Below, one piece after another: positions 49,377 through 57,206 of a stretch of 64,000 nt of DNA. This DNA comes from JAOUGY01 sp963825585 (GTDB lineage Bacteria > Actinomycetota > Acidimicrobiia > Spongiisociales > ZC4RG35): the NCBI GenBank assembly GCA_963825585.1, contig CAWGTX010000001.1, forward strand, positions 434,001 to 498,000, given 5' to 3'. The stretch's first letter is position 1. Each line of letters begins with the position of its first letter. The notes under the pieces are model-generated. The model was given only the letters and a program-made list of their open reading frames with translations. It searched no databases and had not been told where the DNA came from. Position numbers and translations under genes: made by a program.

Positions 49377-51035
49377 TCACAGATACGCACGCTCGGTGGG
49401 CTCGCCCGAGGCGACGGCCACTGCGGAGTCGATGTCGGGGCACATGCAGGTGCCCAGCTCGGTGGCGGAACGGGCGATCAGGTCTCGGACCGGACCCCTC
49501 ACGGTGGCCATCGCCAGCCGCCGACCGGCGACACCCAAGTCCTCGGAGAGTCCCTGGAGCATGTGGACACCGTCGGAGTCGAGGTCGGTGATCGCTGATG
49601 CATCCAACACGACTCCGATCGTGTCGGGTCTCGCCAGCACCAGTTCGTCGATGTGGTCTCGCACCGCCTGAGCCGAGGCGTAGAACAGAGGGCCGTCGAC
49701 CCTCACAACCAGCACGCGGGGGTCCAACTCCACCTCGTAGCGAAGCCGGTTGCGCCACGCCTTCGTCCCGGGTACACGGCCCATCTCTGCGATGTGGGGA
49801 CGGCTCGACCTACCGACGAACACCAGCAACGACGCCGCCACCCCGGCGGCCAGGCCCAGTTCCACCGATACGAGCATCGTCATGGCGAATGTGAGCGCCC
49901 ACACGACCCCGTCGACACGGCGGTAGGAGAACAGAGTGCGTGCGCCCTCGATGTCGATGAGCCGTGTCACCGCTGCCACTACCACGGCCGCCAGCACGGC
50001 CTTCGGAAGATAGGTGAACAGGGGGGTGAGGAACGTCACCGTCAGCGCCACCGATGCCGCCGTGATCAGCGAGGCCACCGTGGTCCGGGCGCCGGCCTCG
50101 TGGTTGACCGCCGTTCGCGACAGGCCACCGGCCACGGGGAATGCGGAGAAGAGTCCGGCGGCGACATTCGCCGCTCCCACCGCCACCAACTCCTGGTCGG
50201 CGGAGAGCGCTTGGCGGCTGCGAGCGGCGATCGCCTTCGAGATCCCGATTCCCTCGGCATACCCGATGACGGCGATCGTCACCGCCGCCGGGACGAGCGC
50301 AGTCAGCGAGTCGAGCGAGGGGAGCGACGGGGCGGCGATCCCGCCAGGCACCTGACCGAGCACCGAGACGCCGGAGATGTCGAGCCGGAGCGCCCAGGTG
50401 ACCAGGGTGGCGGCGACCACCACCAGAAGCGGGCCCGGAAGTCGACGACGGCTCCGTCTCACGAGAACCAGGGCGATCAGCGCGCCCAGGCCGATCACGG
50501 CGGTGGGAGCCGTAATCGTACCGGCTGCGTCCGTCATCGCCGAGAGTTGTCCGATGAAGTCCTCCCGTTTCTCGACGTCGAGTCCCAGCAGCGAAGGGAC
50601 CTGGCTGACAGCGATGACGACGGCCGCCGCCGAGGTGAACCCAGAGATCACGCCGTGTGAGAGGAACGTGACGAGCCGTCCCGCCCGCACGGCTCCGAGC
50701 AGCAGTTGCAGACCTCCGACCAGCGTCGCCAGCGTCGCCGCCAGGGCGGCGTAGCGGGTGGGGTCGCCGCCGGCGAGCGGACCCAGAGCGGCGGCAGTCA
50801 GCAGCGAGATGATCGCCACCGGACCCACCGCCAGCGACCCGGAGGTGCCGAGCACGGCGTACACGACCAGGGGGACGATAGATGCATACAGGCCCGACAC
50901 CGGTGGCAAACCGGCCAGCACGGCGTACGCCATCGCCTGGGGCACCAGCATGACCGCAACGGTGAGGCCGGCGATCAGGTCGGCTCGGAGGGTGTCGCGT
51001 CGGTAACCCCGCAACGTCGAGACCAGCGGAAGCAT
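49377..51035 (-). CDS. SulP-family anion permease with STAS domain
   Basis: A ~552-residue transporter from ATG 51035. A GTG at 51101 would add 22 residues. The membrane part has LRADLIAGLTVAVMLVPQAM, AYAVLAGLPPVSGLYASIVP, VVYAVLGTSGSLAVGPVAII, SLLTAAALGPLAGG, VIGYAEGIGISKAIAARSRQ, and VAVGAANVAAGLFSAFPVAG with the SRTAVN motif, all SulP hallmarks. The C-terminal STAS domain (~440-550) has VLVVRVDGPLFYASAQAVRD, then TIGVVLDASAITDLDSDGVH. SulP proteins carry sulfate, bicarbonate or other anions. It is the last gene of a sulfur operon with the persulfide dioxygenase, so sulfate or sulfite is the likely cargo. Confidence 0.93.
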   Translation of the reverse strand: MLPLVSTLRGYRRDTLRADLIAGLTVAVMLVPQAMAYAVLAGLPPVSGLYASIVPLVVYAVLGTSGSLAVGPVAIISLLTAAALGPLAGGDPTRYAALAATLATLVGGLQLLLGAVRAGRLVTFLSHGVISGFTSAAAVVIAVSQVPSLLGLDVEKREDFIGQLSAMTDAAGTITAPTAVIGLGALIALVLVRRSRRRLPGPLLVVVAATLVTWALRLDISGVSVLGQVPGGIAAPSLPSLDSLTALVPAAVTIAVIGYAEGIGISKAIAARSRQALSADQELVAVGAANVAAGLFSAFPVAGGLSRTAVNHEAGARTTVASLITAASVALTVTFLTPLFTYLPKAVLAAVVVAAVTRLIDIEGARTLFSYRRVDGVVWALTFAMTMLVSVELGLAAGVAASLLVFVGRSSRPHIAEMGRVPGTKAWRNRLRYEVELDPRVLVVRVDGPLFYASAQAVRDHIDELVLARPDTIGVVLDASAITDLDSDGVHMLQGLSEDLGVAGRRLAMATVRGPVRDLIARSATELGTCMCPDIDSAVAVASGEPTERAYL

Positions 51036-51062
51036 CGCCCCGACATGATATCGGGGCGATGC
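51032..51062. promoter_or_regulatory. Hairpin overlapping the SulP start codon
   Basis: GCATCGCCCCGA-catgata-TCGGGGCGATGC is a perfect 12-bp stem. On the minus-strand mRNA the chosen SulP start AUG (51035-51033) is the last part of the 3' arm and the ribosome-binding region lies inside the stem, so the structure would hide the start. It could be a translational switch, an operator, or chance if the GTG at 51101 is the real start. Confidence 0.45.
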
Positions 51063-51111
51063 TCCCCGGATCTGGGCTTCCCGGATCTGGCCTCCCTTCA
51101 CCAGTCTCAGC

Positions 51112-52491
51112 TCAGCGACCGGCCGTCTGGAGGGGGGCGTCGCAGGGCGCCTCCCACAGGGCGGCGGCCTGGCGGACCTCGGTGTAGCCGCCCGCAGACA
51201 GGACCCGAACGTCGAGTCCGTGGCGGCGGAGCAACCCCCCCGCGATCATCGCCCGATACCCGGAAGCGCACATGAGCCACACCGTTCGATCGGCGTCGAT
51301 CCCGGCCGGGACCCCGGCCACCATCTCCGGGACGTAGACGTGGCGGGTGGCCTCGAAATGACCGGCGTCCCACTCGACGGGGGCCCGGACATCGAGGACC
51401 TGTTCGCCCGACTCGATCGCATCGTGGAGTCCTCCTGCCGACACGGTGGTGAGGTGGTCGACCGGGTGGCCCTCCAGCACCCAGCGGTCCAGGCCGCGTA
51501 GGATGCCGCTCACCGAGTCGAAACCGATCCTCTGCAGCTGCACGATCGCCTCGGCGGCATCCTGGTCGGCGTCGAGAACCAGCACCGTCGGGGTGTTGAA
51601 GGGCTCGAGCCATCCAACCCAGGTACCGAAATCGTCACGCAGTTCGACCCCGAGCGACCCCGGGATGTGACCGTCGGCGAAGGAGTCCCGTGGTCGGGCG
51701 TCCACCACCCGGGCACCGTCCTCCTGCATCCGGCGCACGTCGTGGGGAGTCAGTTCGGTCGGACTGGCCTCCGGTAGCGGCTCGGGTCCCATCAGGTTCG
51801 CCGGACCCATGTGGGCGTAGTACTTCGGGTATGGCTGGAGCACCGCCATCTGCCCTGCCACGAACGAGTCCTCGTCCGCGAAGGCGAGCACCGGGCTGGA
51901 GCGCCGCTCGGCACCGATGGTCGAGGTGTACAGCCCCGCTCCCGACGCCGTGCAGAACGAACCCTCACCATGGGTCGGGTAGAGGCCGATGTCGTCGCCG
52001 AGGGCGACGAGACGGTGAACGCTGATGTACTGGAGTCGGGCGAGGCTGTCGGCGCGCGCCATGCCGAGCAGGTCGGGACGCCCGGCCGAGCCCACCAGGA
52101 GCGATCCGCCGCTGAAGAGAGCGACCGGCTCACCTTCGATGATCACCAGGTAGCTGGTGTGCTCCGGGGTGTGGCCGGGCGTGTGGATCGGCCGCACCGT
52201 GAACGCCTCGTCCGGGAGATCCTCCATGTGGAAGGCGGGAACATGACGGAACGCGGCTCCGGACGCTGCAGGGAGCACCAGTCTGGCGCCGGTACGGGCG
52301 GCGGCCTCACGGCCACCGGAGACGTAGTCGTTGTGGAGGTGGGTCTCGAGCACGAACCGCAGGTCGACGTCGGACTGCTCCAGGAAGCGGTCGAAGTCAC
52401 GCTGTGGATCGACGAGGATGCCGGCTCCGTCGTGGGTGAGAAGGTAGGTCGAGTCGCCCAGTCCGGGCGTGCGGAACGATTGGATGTCCAT
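51112..52491 (-). CDS. Persulfide dioxygenase-rhodanese fusion (MBL fold)
   Basis: A 459-residue protein. Residues ~1-240 are an ETHE1-like MBL domain: GLGDSTYLLTHDGAGILVDP, then ETHLHNDYVSGGREAAARTG (H-x-H-x-D iron site), HTPGHTPEHTSYLVIIEG and LYPTHGEGSFCTASG. Two rhodanese domains follow. The first (DARPRDSFADGHIPGSLGVE) lacks the catalytic Cys (Asp at its place in VLVLDADQD), and the second (LDVRAPVEWDAGHFEATRHV) has the active loop VWLMCASGYRAMIAGGLLRR. Such PDO-rhodanese proteins oxidise glutathione or low-molecular-weight persulfide to sulfite and shuttle sulfane sulfur. It starts 18 bp after the stop of the single rhodanese gene and precedes the SulP gene. Confidence 0.92.
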   Translation of the reverse strand: MDIQSFRTPGLGDSTYLLTHDGAGILVDPQRDFDRFLEQSDVDLRFVLETHLHNDYVSGGREAAARTGARLVLPAASGAAFRHVPAFHMEDLPDEAFTVRPIHTPGHTPEHTSYLVIIEGEPVALFSGGSLLVGSAGRPDLLGMARADSLARLQYISVHRLVALGDDIGLYPTHGEGSFCTASGAGLYTSTIGAERRSSPVLAFADEDSFVAGQMAVLQPYPKYYAHMGPANLMGPEPLPEASPTELTPHDVRRMQEDGARVVDARPRDSFADGHIPGSLGVELRDDFGTWVGWLEPFNTPTVLVLDADQDAAEAIVQLQRIGFDSVSGILRGLDRWVLEGHPVDHLTTVSAGGLHDAIESGEQVLDVRAPVEWDAGHFEATRHVYVPEMVAGVPAGIDADRTVWLMCASGYRAMIAGGLLRRHGLDVRVLSAGGYTEVRQAAALWEAPCDAPLQTAGR

Positions 52492-52509
52492 GGAAGCTGG
52501 GTCCCTTCG

Positions 52510-52809
52510 TCAGGCGGCCAGGGCGACGATGCCGCCCGCCAGGTTGGCGACGTTGCGATAGCCGGCCCGGGCCAGGTATTCGGCGGCGGTCTGGGAGCGG
52601 TTGCCACTACGACACACCACCAGGATCGGCGTTTCGGGCTGGAACCGGTCGACCACCTGCTGGAGGTTGCCGAGGCTGATGGTCACGGCGTCGGGCAGGA
52701 CTCCGGTGGACTGCCACTCCCACGGCTCTCTCACGTCGACGATCACACCTCTGGTTCGTGTGACCCACTCCTGCCAGCTCGGCGCCGGCACCTGCTCGAT
52801 CTGTTGCAT
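52510..52809 (-). CDS. Single-domain rhodanese
   Basis: A 99-residue sulfurtransferase: PSWQEWVTRTRGVIVDVREP, then EWQSTGVLPDAVTISLGNLQ and the active-site loop ILVVCRSGNRSQTAAEYLAR, then AGYRNVANLAGGIVALA. The CRSGNRS loop is the typical active PspE/GlpE-type. ATG 52809. It is the first gene of a leftward sulfur operon (rhodanese, PDO-rhodanese, SulP) and starts 72 bp from the divergent ECF sigma factor, which may drive the operon. Confidence 0.93.
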   Translation of the reverse strand: MQQIEQVPAPSWQEWVTRTRGVIVDVREPWEWQSTGVLPDAVTISLGNLQQVVDRFQPETPILVVCRSGNRSQTAAEYLARAGYRNVANLAGGIVALAA

Positions 52810-52881
52810 GGATGTCTCCTCGTCGGTTCTGGAGGGTTTGATGCGGTGTGCCTCCAATTCGTCGCGGGGTACGATCCCCGG

Positions 52882-53373
52882 GTGGATTCCCAAGCCATCC
52901 TCGAGTACCGGAGCGAACTGGAACGTCTGGCCCAACGACTGTGCGGTGATCCCCATGACGCCGAGGACGTCGCCCAGTCCACCCTGATGAAGGCGGTGCA
53001 GGCCCGGGCGGGATTCCGGGGAGAGGCGACGGTCATGACATGGTTGCATCGGATCGCCACCAACGAGTGTCTGATGATGCGGCGACGCACACGGCCGGGG
53101 TCCCTCGATGCCCTCATGGAGTCGGGTGGGTTCGAGGTGGGAAGTGGCCAGGGCGCCGGCCCCGAGGAGTTGGCCATGGTGTCGGAGACCCAGACCGAGG
53201 TGCTGGCCGCTCTCCGGCAGCTGCCCGAGCCTCACCGCAACGCCGTCATGCTGGTGGACGGGTGTGGCATGTCGTATGACGAGGCGGCGTCGCTGCTGGG
53301 AACCACCACAGCTGCGGTTCGTTCCACGCTGTTCCGGGCGAGGCGGAACCTCCGATCACATCTCTCCACGTGA
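52882..53373 (+). CDS. ECF-type RNA polymerase sigma factor
   Basis: A ~163-residue sigma factor from GTG 52882. Region 2: LERLAQRLCGDPHDAEDVAQ, then STLMKAVQARAGFRGEATVM, TWLHRIATNECLMMRRRTRP. Region 4: LAALRQLPEPHRNAVMLVDG, then GMSYDEAASLLGTTTAAVRS and TLFRARRNLRSHL. It has no adjacent anti-sigma gene with a ZAS motif. It is divergent from the sulfur operon with a 72-bp intergenic space, which suggests it regulates that operon in response to sulfide or thiol stress. The much longer open frame upstream is antisense to the PDO gene and is a shadow. Confidence 0.88.
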   Translation: MDSQAILEYRSELERLAQRLCGDPHDAEDVAQSTLMKAVQARAGFRGEATVMTWLHRIATNECLMMRRRTRPGSLDALMESGGFEVGSGQGAGPEELAMVSETQTEVLAALRQLPEPHRNAVMLVDGCGMSYDEAASLLGTTTAAVRSTLFRARRNLRSHLST

Positions 53374-53804
53374 GACACGGAACCACTTGGACGGCGTCGG
53401 CGACGATGCCGATTCCGGTCCCGAGCGATGACCATCACCAGGATCACCCGGACCATACCTGTCCAGCCGAACCCGGCTCCGGTCGGGAAATCGAAGGGGA
53501 ACACCGCCCATGTACGGAGGGCCACCATCATCGAAGTCGCCCCCACGACCATCTGGCACAGTGACTTGAAATGTGGTGGGTCGTAGGAGATGTATGCCAG
53601 GTTCACGAGCACGGTGACTCCCAACGACAGGTTGATCACCGGGAGCAGTTGGGCGAAGTCGTTGGTGATGAACGAGGGCCATCCCCACGAGAGCAGGTTG
53701 TTGACCACGAGCATCAGGACCGCGTTGATGGCGGCGGAGATCCCGTAGCCGACGTGTTTGGCTGACTCCGACCAGACCGGCTGTCTGGTTTCGGTACGTT
53801 GCAT
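53232..53804 (-). CDS. Four-helix membrane protein, possible C-terminal frameshift
   Basis: From ATG 53804 (GGGAGG upstream). Helices: SAKHVGYGISAAINAVLMLV, FAQLLPVINLSLGVTVLVNL, FKSLCQMVVGATSMMVALRT and MVRVILVMVI. No family name, but SAKHVGYGISAAINAVLMLV and LINLSLGV-like text is common in actinobacterial unknowns. After VRVILVMVI the frame turns into ARDRNRHRRRRR and runs 142 bp antisense into the sigma gene. In the next frame the same bases give GTGIGIVADAVQVVPCL, which fits a fourth-helix end. A single-base shift near 53425-53430 is therefore likely. Confidence 0.6.
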   Translation of the reverse strand: MQRTETRQPVWSESAKHVGYGISAAINAVLMLVVNNLLSWGWPSFITNDFAQLLPVINLSLGVTVLVNLAYISYDPPHFKSLCQMVVGATSMMVALRTWAVFPFDFPTGAGFGWTGMVRVILVMVIARDRNRHRRRRRPSGSVSHVERCDRRFRLARNSVERTAAVVVPSSDAASSYDMPHPSTSMTALR

Positions 53805-54063
53805 GGCCTCCCATGTCTGCTCCCTCGAGCATGCACCCGGCGGCGTAGTGTCCGGCCACGGCCGAAGTCCCCCACATGGCCGGGAGGCCGGTACTATTGG
53901 TCGTACACGCATCGTGCAAACGCCGCCGCCCCCGACCTTCAGGGATCAACAGGACCCATGGCCGGGAGTGGCACCGCAGGACATGCCGGTCTTCGTCGAT
54001 TCATCGACGTTCTCCCATCGCACATTCGGCGGGGCGTCGGCCCCTAGTCCGGGAGACAATCCG

Positions 54064-54240
54064 ATGAAGCAGGAAACCATCCGCGACGGCGGACGAGAGC
54101 GTTGCTCAGGCTGCGGCCACCCTCGCAAGGAACACCGCGAAAGCCGTGGCTGCTCGGTCCCCAAGTGCCGTTGTGAAGGCTACGCCCTGTTCGGTGTGGC
54201 ATCCGACGTCCACCAGTCGAGAGCCGTGCCCGCCGAGTAG
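54064..54240 (+). CDS. Small Cys-rich (zinc-ribbon-like) protein
   Basis: A 58-residue protein: MKQETIRDGGRERCSGCGHP, then RKEHRESRGCSVPKCRCEGY and ALFGVASDVHQ. The CSGCGHPRKEHR...GC...CRC spacing suggests one zinc site (CxxC with a downstream His and CxC). It has GGGAGA upstream of the ATG and normal codon use. Small proteins with a CSGC-x-H-xxxEH pattern are seen in actinobacteria without known function. The frame is open upstream, but that part has no family resemblance. A hairpin follows after 46 bp. Confidence 0.6.
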   Translation: MKQETIRDGGRERCSGCGHPRKEHRESRGCSVPKCRCEGYALFGVASDVHQSRAVPAE

Positions 54241-54245
54241 GGAAC

Positions 54246-54284
54246 GGCTGCCAGCGACCAGCAGCCAGCTGCCAGCCAGAACGC
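54246..54284. repeat. Heptamer array GGCTGCC/AGCAGCC/AGCTGCC with core
   Basis: GGCTGCC, AGCGACC, AGCAGCC, AGCTGCC (54246-54273) is followed by AGCCAGAACGC, the shared core. It shares the AGCTGCC unit with the element at 29.25 kb. The remaining gap to 54639 holds one hairpin (54287-54308) and otherwise no recognisable gene. Confidence 0.78.
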
Positions 54285-54286
54285 AT

Positions 54287-54308
54287 GAGCCCCGGTTGCG
54301 GGGGGCTC
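54287..54308 (+). terminator. GC-rich hairpin after the small Cys-rich gene
   Basis: GAGCCCC-GGTTGCGG-GGGGCTC is a 7-bp stem with an 8-base loop. There is no T-tract, but it is well placed to end the transcript of the 54064 gene. Confidence 0.5.
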
Positions 54309-54639
54309 GACGATCGACCGGTGGGCGATCGTGGCCGGGAGTGTGAGCGGTGCGGTCATCGACTTGCCGGGCAGCCCGGAATCCGGAGTGAGAGCGCCTC
54401 GGAGAGCTGATCGACCGAACCGCTGATGTGAACGTGCAGCGAGGAACCGGAAGCGGTCCGTGCTGGAACCTTCGATTGTCAGGGTCCGCGCTCCTGTTCC
54501 AGTTCTGCTCCCGGGCACCCGCCGGGCTCGATCGTGTAGGGCTTTCCCGGCGCATCATCGGCACCCTGATCGCCTGCCCGCTGGGCCGTTGTCACCCGTG
54601 ACCGGTAGTGTCGTGGGTATCCGACGGAAAGGTACGGTC

Positions 54640-55062
54640 ATGGCACTCGATTCGACTTCTTCGGCCCACTGGGAGGGCGATCTCATGTCCGGGGCGGGCA
54701 CGGTCACGATGGCTTCCGGTGCGGCCGGGCCGCTGGCAGTTGACTGGAAGGCCCGTTCCGAGGAGTCGGGCGGCAAGACCAGCCCCGAGGAGCTGATCGC
54801 CGCCGCTCACGCCTCGTGTTTCTCGATGGCGCTCTCCAATGGTCTCGCCAAGGCGGGAACGCCGCCCGAGCACCTCGATGTTCAAGCAACCGCCACCTTC
54901 GTTCCCGGTCAGGGGATCACCCAGATGGTGCTGGTGTTGTCCGGCAGCGTGCCTGGCCTCTCCGATGAGGACTTCGCCGCCGCCGCCGAGACCGCCAAGG
55001 AGAACTGCCCTGTGTCCAAGGCGCTCGCCAACAACGTCCCGATCAGCCTCGAGATGCGGTAG
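54640..55062 (+). CDS. OsmC/Ohr-family peroxiredoxin
   Basis: A 140-residue OsmC-type protein: SAHWEGDLMSGAGTVTMASG, then SPEELIAAAHASCFSMALSN with the first active Cys, and ENCPVSKALANNVPISLEMR with the second. The layout (YSAEW-like start, HASCFSMAL, CPVSKAL) is that of OsmC, which reduces organic hydroperoxides through the Cys pair, usually with lipoyl or thiol donors. ATG 54640 is preceded by AAAGGT. It is a single gene, with the next gene 313 bp downstream. Confidence 0.94.
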   Translation: MALDSTSSAHWEGDLMSGAGTVTMASGAAGPLAVDWKARSEESGGKTSPEELIAAAHASCFSMALSNGLAKAGTPPEHLDVQATATFVPGQGITQMVLVLSGSVPGLSDEDFAAAAETAKENCPVSKALANNVPISLEMR

Positions 55063-55199
55063 CACGGCACGATCGATCCGGCTCCGGCCTGGTCGGATCA
55101 CGCTCCCGTGGCTGCCCGCGGGGCCCGGACCGCCTGGGCGCCCGAACCGTCCAGAGCGCGGTCGGCGCCGGGCGACACATCGAGGTCTAGAGCTACGAC

Positions 55200-55276
55200 C
55201 GAGGAGTCAGGAGCCGGTGAAGCTGGCGCTGAGGTAGGGGGGTCATGGGCCTTGCACGTCCGACTCCTCGCTCCTC
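55200..55276. repeat. Inverted pair of period-7 repeats
   Basis: CGAGGAG-TCAGGAG (55200-55213) and the inverse GACTCCTCGCTCCTC (55262-55276) face each other across a ~48-bp core, the same design as at 21.3 and 22.3 kb. A separate hairpin, GCGGTGCC-N14-GGCACCGC (55283-55312), follows. The whole 55063-55375 gap has no recognisable gene. Confidence 0.6.
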
Positions 55277-55375
55277 ACCATTGCGGTGCCGCCCCCGTCG
55301 AATCGGCACCGCCGCAACAAGGTGATCAGCCCTTCGGGGTGGAAACCAACTGACCGTCGCTTCATCCCTCCATGC

Positions 55376-56230
55376 ATGCAAGGGTTTGCATCGGTTCGTG
55401 GAGGGAATGATCAGGCAGTGGGTACAGGCAGCGGGAGCACGTTCGCGAAGCGCGCCGAGAGGGCTCGGCGGCGACTCGGGCTGGGTGCCGAACATCGATC
55501 GATGTACACGAACGTGTACCACTGCTGTGTTCAGCGAACCGCCAGCCAGTGGTTCCGGCGCGTGTTCAACGATGAGACGTTCTACCGACACACAGGACTG
55601 TATGTGGAGCCGTACATCGAGGTGGGTCTGAACAGCGCAGCCATCACGGCACCGTTTCCGCGTCGCAGCATGGTGGTCCATCTCTACGTGAACCGATCCA
55701 CGTTCGAGGAGATCGCCAAACCGGCGGAGCATGCCGGCTTCTTCGTCACCCGGGACCCCAGAGACATCGTGGTCTCCTTCTACTTCGCTGCCCTGCGATC
55801 GCACAAGCCGATCGGGATCATCCCGGCGCTCCGCAGCAAGTTGACCGGCCTCGACTGGGAGGAGGGGATGGCAGTGACGATCGACGCCCTCGAGGACGTC
55901 GGACTGTTCCGGGCACAGCGGTCGTGGGGTCCTCCGGCGCCGGGCGCCGTGATCCCGGTACTGCGCTACGAGGATCTGGCCGTCGACCACGTTGGGTTCC
56001 TGCGCGGGTTGTTCGATCACCTGCGGGTGCCCATCTCCGACTCCGAGCTGGAGCAGTTGTGTGAGCGCAAGAGCTTCCAGGCCCTCACGGGACGGGCTCA
56101 GGGCGTGGAGGACGTGAACAGCCACCTGCGCAGCGGGGTGCCGGGGGACTGGCAGCGCTACATGACACCCTCCCTGCTCCTCCGACTCGACGACGTGACC
56201 AAAAACCTGCCGGAGTTCCTCGGGTACTGA
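55376..56230 (+). CDS. Sulfotransferase-family protein
   Basis: About 284 residues from ATG 55376 (start uncertain: the core begins near 55502). The PAPS-binding 5'-phosphosulfate loop is YHCCVQRTASQWFRRVFNDE, and the 3'-phosphate motif is FFVTRDPRDIVVSFYFAALR. Other blocks are VIPVLRYEDLAVDHVGFLRG, LFDHLRVPISDSELEQL, SFQALTGRAQG and a C-terminal GVPGDWQRYMTPSLLLRL, which matches the RKG-x-x-GDWK region. These enzymes move sulfate from PAPS to hydroxyl or amino groups of small molecules or glycans. The UbiA-type gene follows 23 bp downstream, so a sulfated prenyl lipid or quinone product is possible, by inference from order only. Confidence 0.88.
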   Translation: MQGFASVRGGNDQAVGTGSGSTFAKRAERARRRLGLGAEHRSMYTNVYHCCVQRTASQWFRRVFNDETFYRHTGLYVEPYIEVGLNSAAITAPFPRRSMVVHLYVNRSTFEEIAKPAEHAGFFVTRDPRDIVVSFYFAALRSHKPIGIIPALRSKLTGLDWEEGMAVTIDALEDVGLFRAQRSWGPPAPGAVIPVLRYEDLAVDHVGFLRGLFDHLRVPISDSELEQLCERKSFQALTGRAQGVEDVNSHLRSGVPGDWQRYMTPSLLLRLDDVTKNLPEFLGY

Positions 56231-56253
56231 CCTCGGCGCGGTTGACTGGCGGG

Positions 56254-57096
56254 ATGCTGTGGGCGTTCATCCGGTTGTCGCGGCCGTTGTTCCTGCTGGG
56301 CGGGGTGGTGCTGCTTGCCGTGGGGGTGCTGGATGGCGGCTCGATCGATGTGGGCCGGTGGGCGACCACTCAGGCGATGGTCTCGCTCGTCCAGCTCACC
56401 GCCCATTACGTGAACGAGTTCGCCGACGTCGAGGCCGACACCCTCGTCGAGAACCGGACCATCTTCTCGGGAGGCAGCGGGGTGCTGTCCTCCGGCATCC
56501 TCGGCCCAAACGTGGCGTTGCGGGCGGCTCTTACCACCAGTGGTCTGGCAATGGTGCCGGTCGTGATCCTGGGACTCGACACGCCGGGGGCGGCGTGGCT
56601 CGGGGTCGTGGCGCTGGGGATGTCGTGGGCGTACTCGATGGAGCCGCTCCGCCTGCTCGCCACCGGATTCGGTGAGGTGCTCACGTCGATCACCGTGGGC
56701 GGGATGGTGCCGCTGGTCGGGGCCCTGGCGATGGGTGCGGGCCCCTCCCCGGCGTTGTGGCGGGCGATGGCCGCGCTCGTGATGGCGCACATGGCGATGA
56801 TGCTCGTCTTCGAACTTCCCGATCTGGACACCGATCGGAGCGCCGGCAAACGAGTACTGGCGGTCCGGGTGGGACGGGACGCCACCGAGTGGCTCGTGAT
56901 GGTGCTGCAGCTCGCCGCCTGGTTGGTCGCACTGGCGGCAGGCTCGAATGCTTCACTTCTGGTGGTGGTCGCCCTGCTGGTGGTGGTGTGCCGTGCGGCG
57001 GTGGCCCGGCGGCTCTGGACGGTGGCGACCGGCGCGGGTGTTGGCGTGCTCGTGGTGGTGGCGTTCGCCTTCGTGATGTCCGCGACATCGATCTGA
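56254..57096 (+). CDS. UbiA-family prenyltransferase
   Basis: A 280-residue protein from ATG 56254 (a TTG at 56242 is possible) with eight or nine helices. The first Asp-rich motif is LTAHYVNEFADVEADTLVEN (N-x3-D-x3-D), the second is LVFELPDLDTDRSAGKRVLA (D-x-D-x3-G-KR type), as in MenA/UbiA enzymes that join a polyprenyl diphosphate to an aromatic acceptor with Mg2+. The length and motifs match the MenA-like and digeranylgeranylglyceryl phosphate synthase-like groups. The sulfotransferase lies upstream and a peroxiredoxin downstream. I cannot tell the acceptor. Confidence 0.9.
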   Translation: MLWAFIRLSRPLFLLGGVVLLAVGVLDGGSIDVGRWATTQAMVSLVQLTAHYVNEFADVEADTLVENRTIFSGGSGVLSSGILGPNVALRAALTTSGLAMVPVVILGLDTPGAAWLGVVALGMSWAYSMEPLRLLATGFGEVLTSITVGGMVPLVGALAMGAGPSPALWRAMAALVMAHMAMMLVFELPDLDTDRSAGKRVLAVRVGRDATEWLVMVLQLAAWLVALAAGSNASLLVVVALLVVVCRAAVARRLWTVATGAGVGVLVVVAFAFVMSATSI

Positions 57097-57206
57097 GGTC
57101 TGGCGGCCCTGGCGGCGGCGGACCTGTGGGGAGATGCTTGTGTGCACGCGACGTTCGAGCCGGTTCCTGCATCCAAAGGAGGAGCGACTCGACCAAGGAG
57201 CATCTC

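Noticed and set aside
51811..52881. Long open frame upstream of the ECF sigma factor
   Set aside because: It is antisense to the PDO-rhodanese and rhodanese genes, whose motifs are complete. The sigma homology begins only at 52882.
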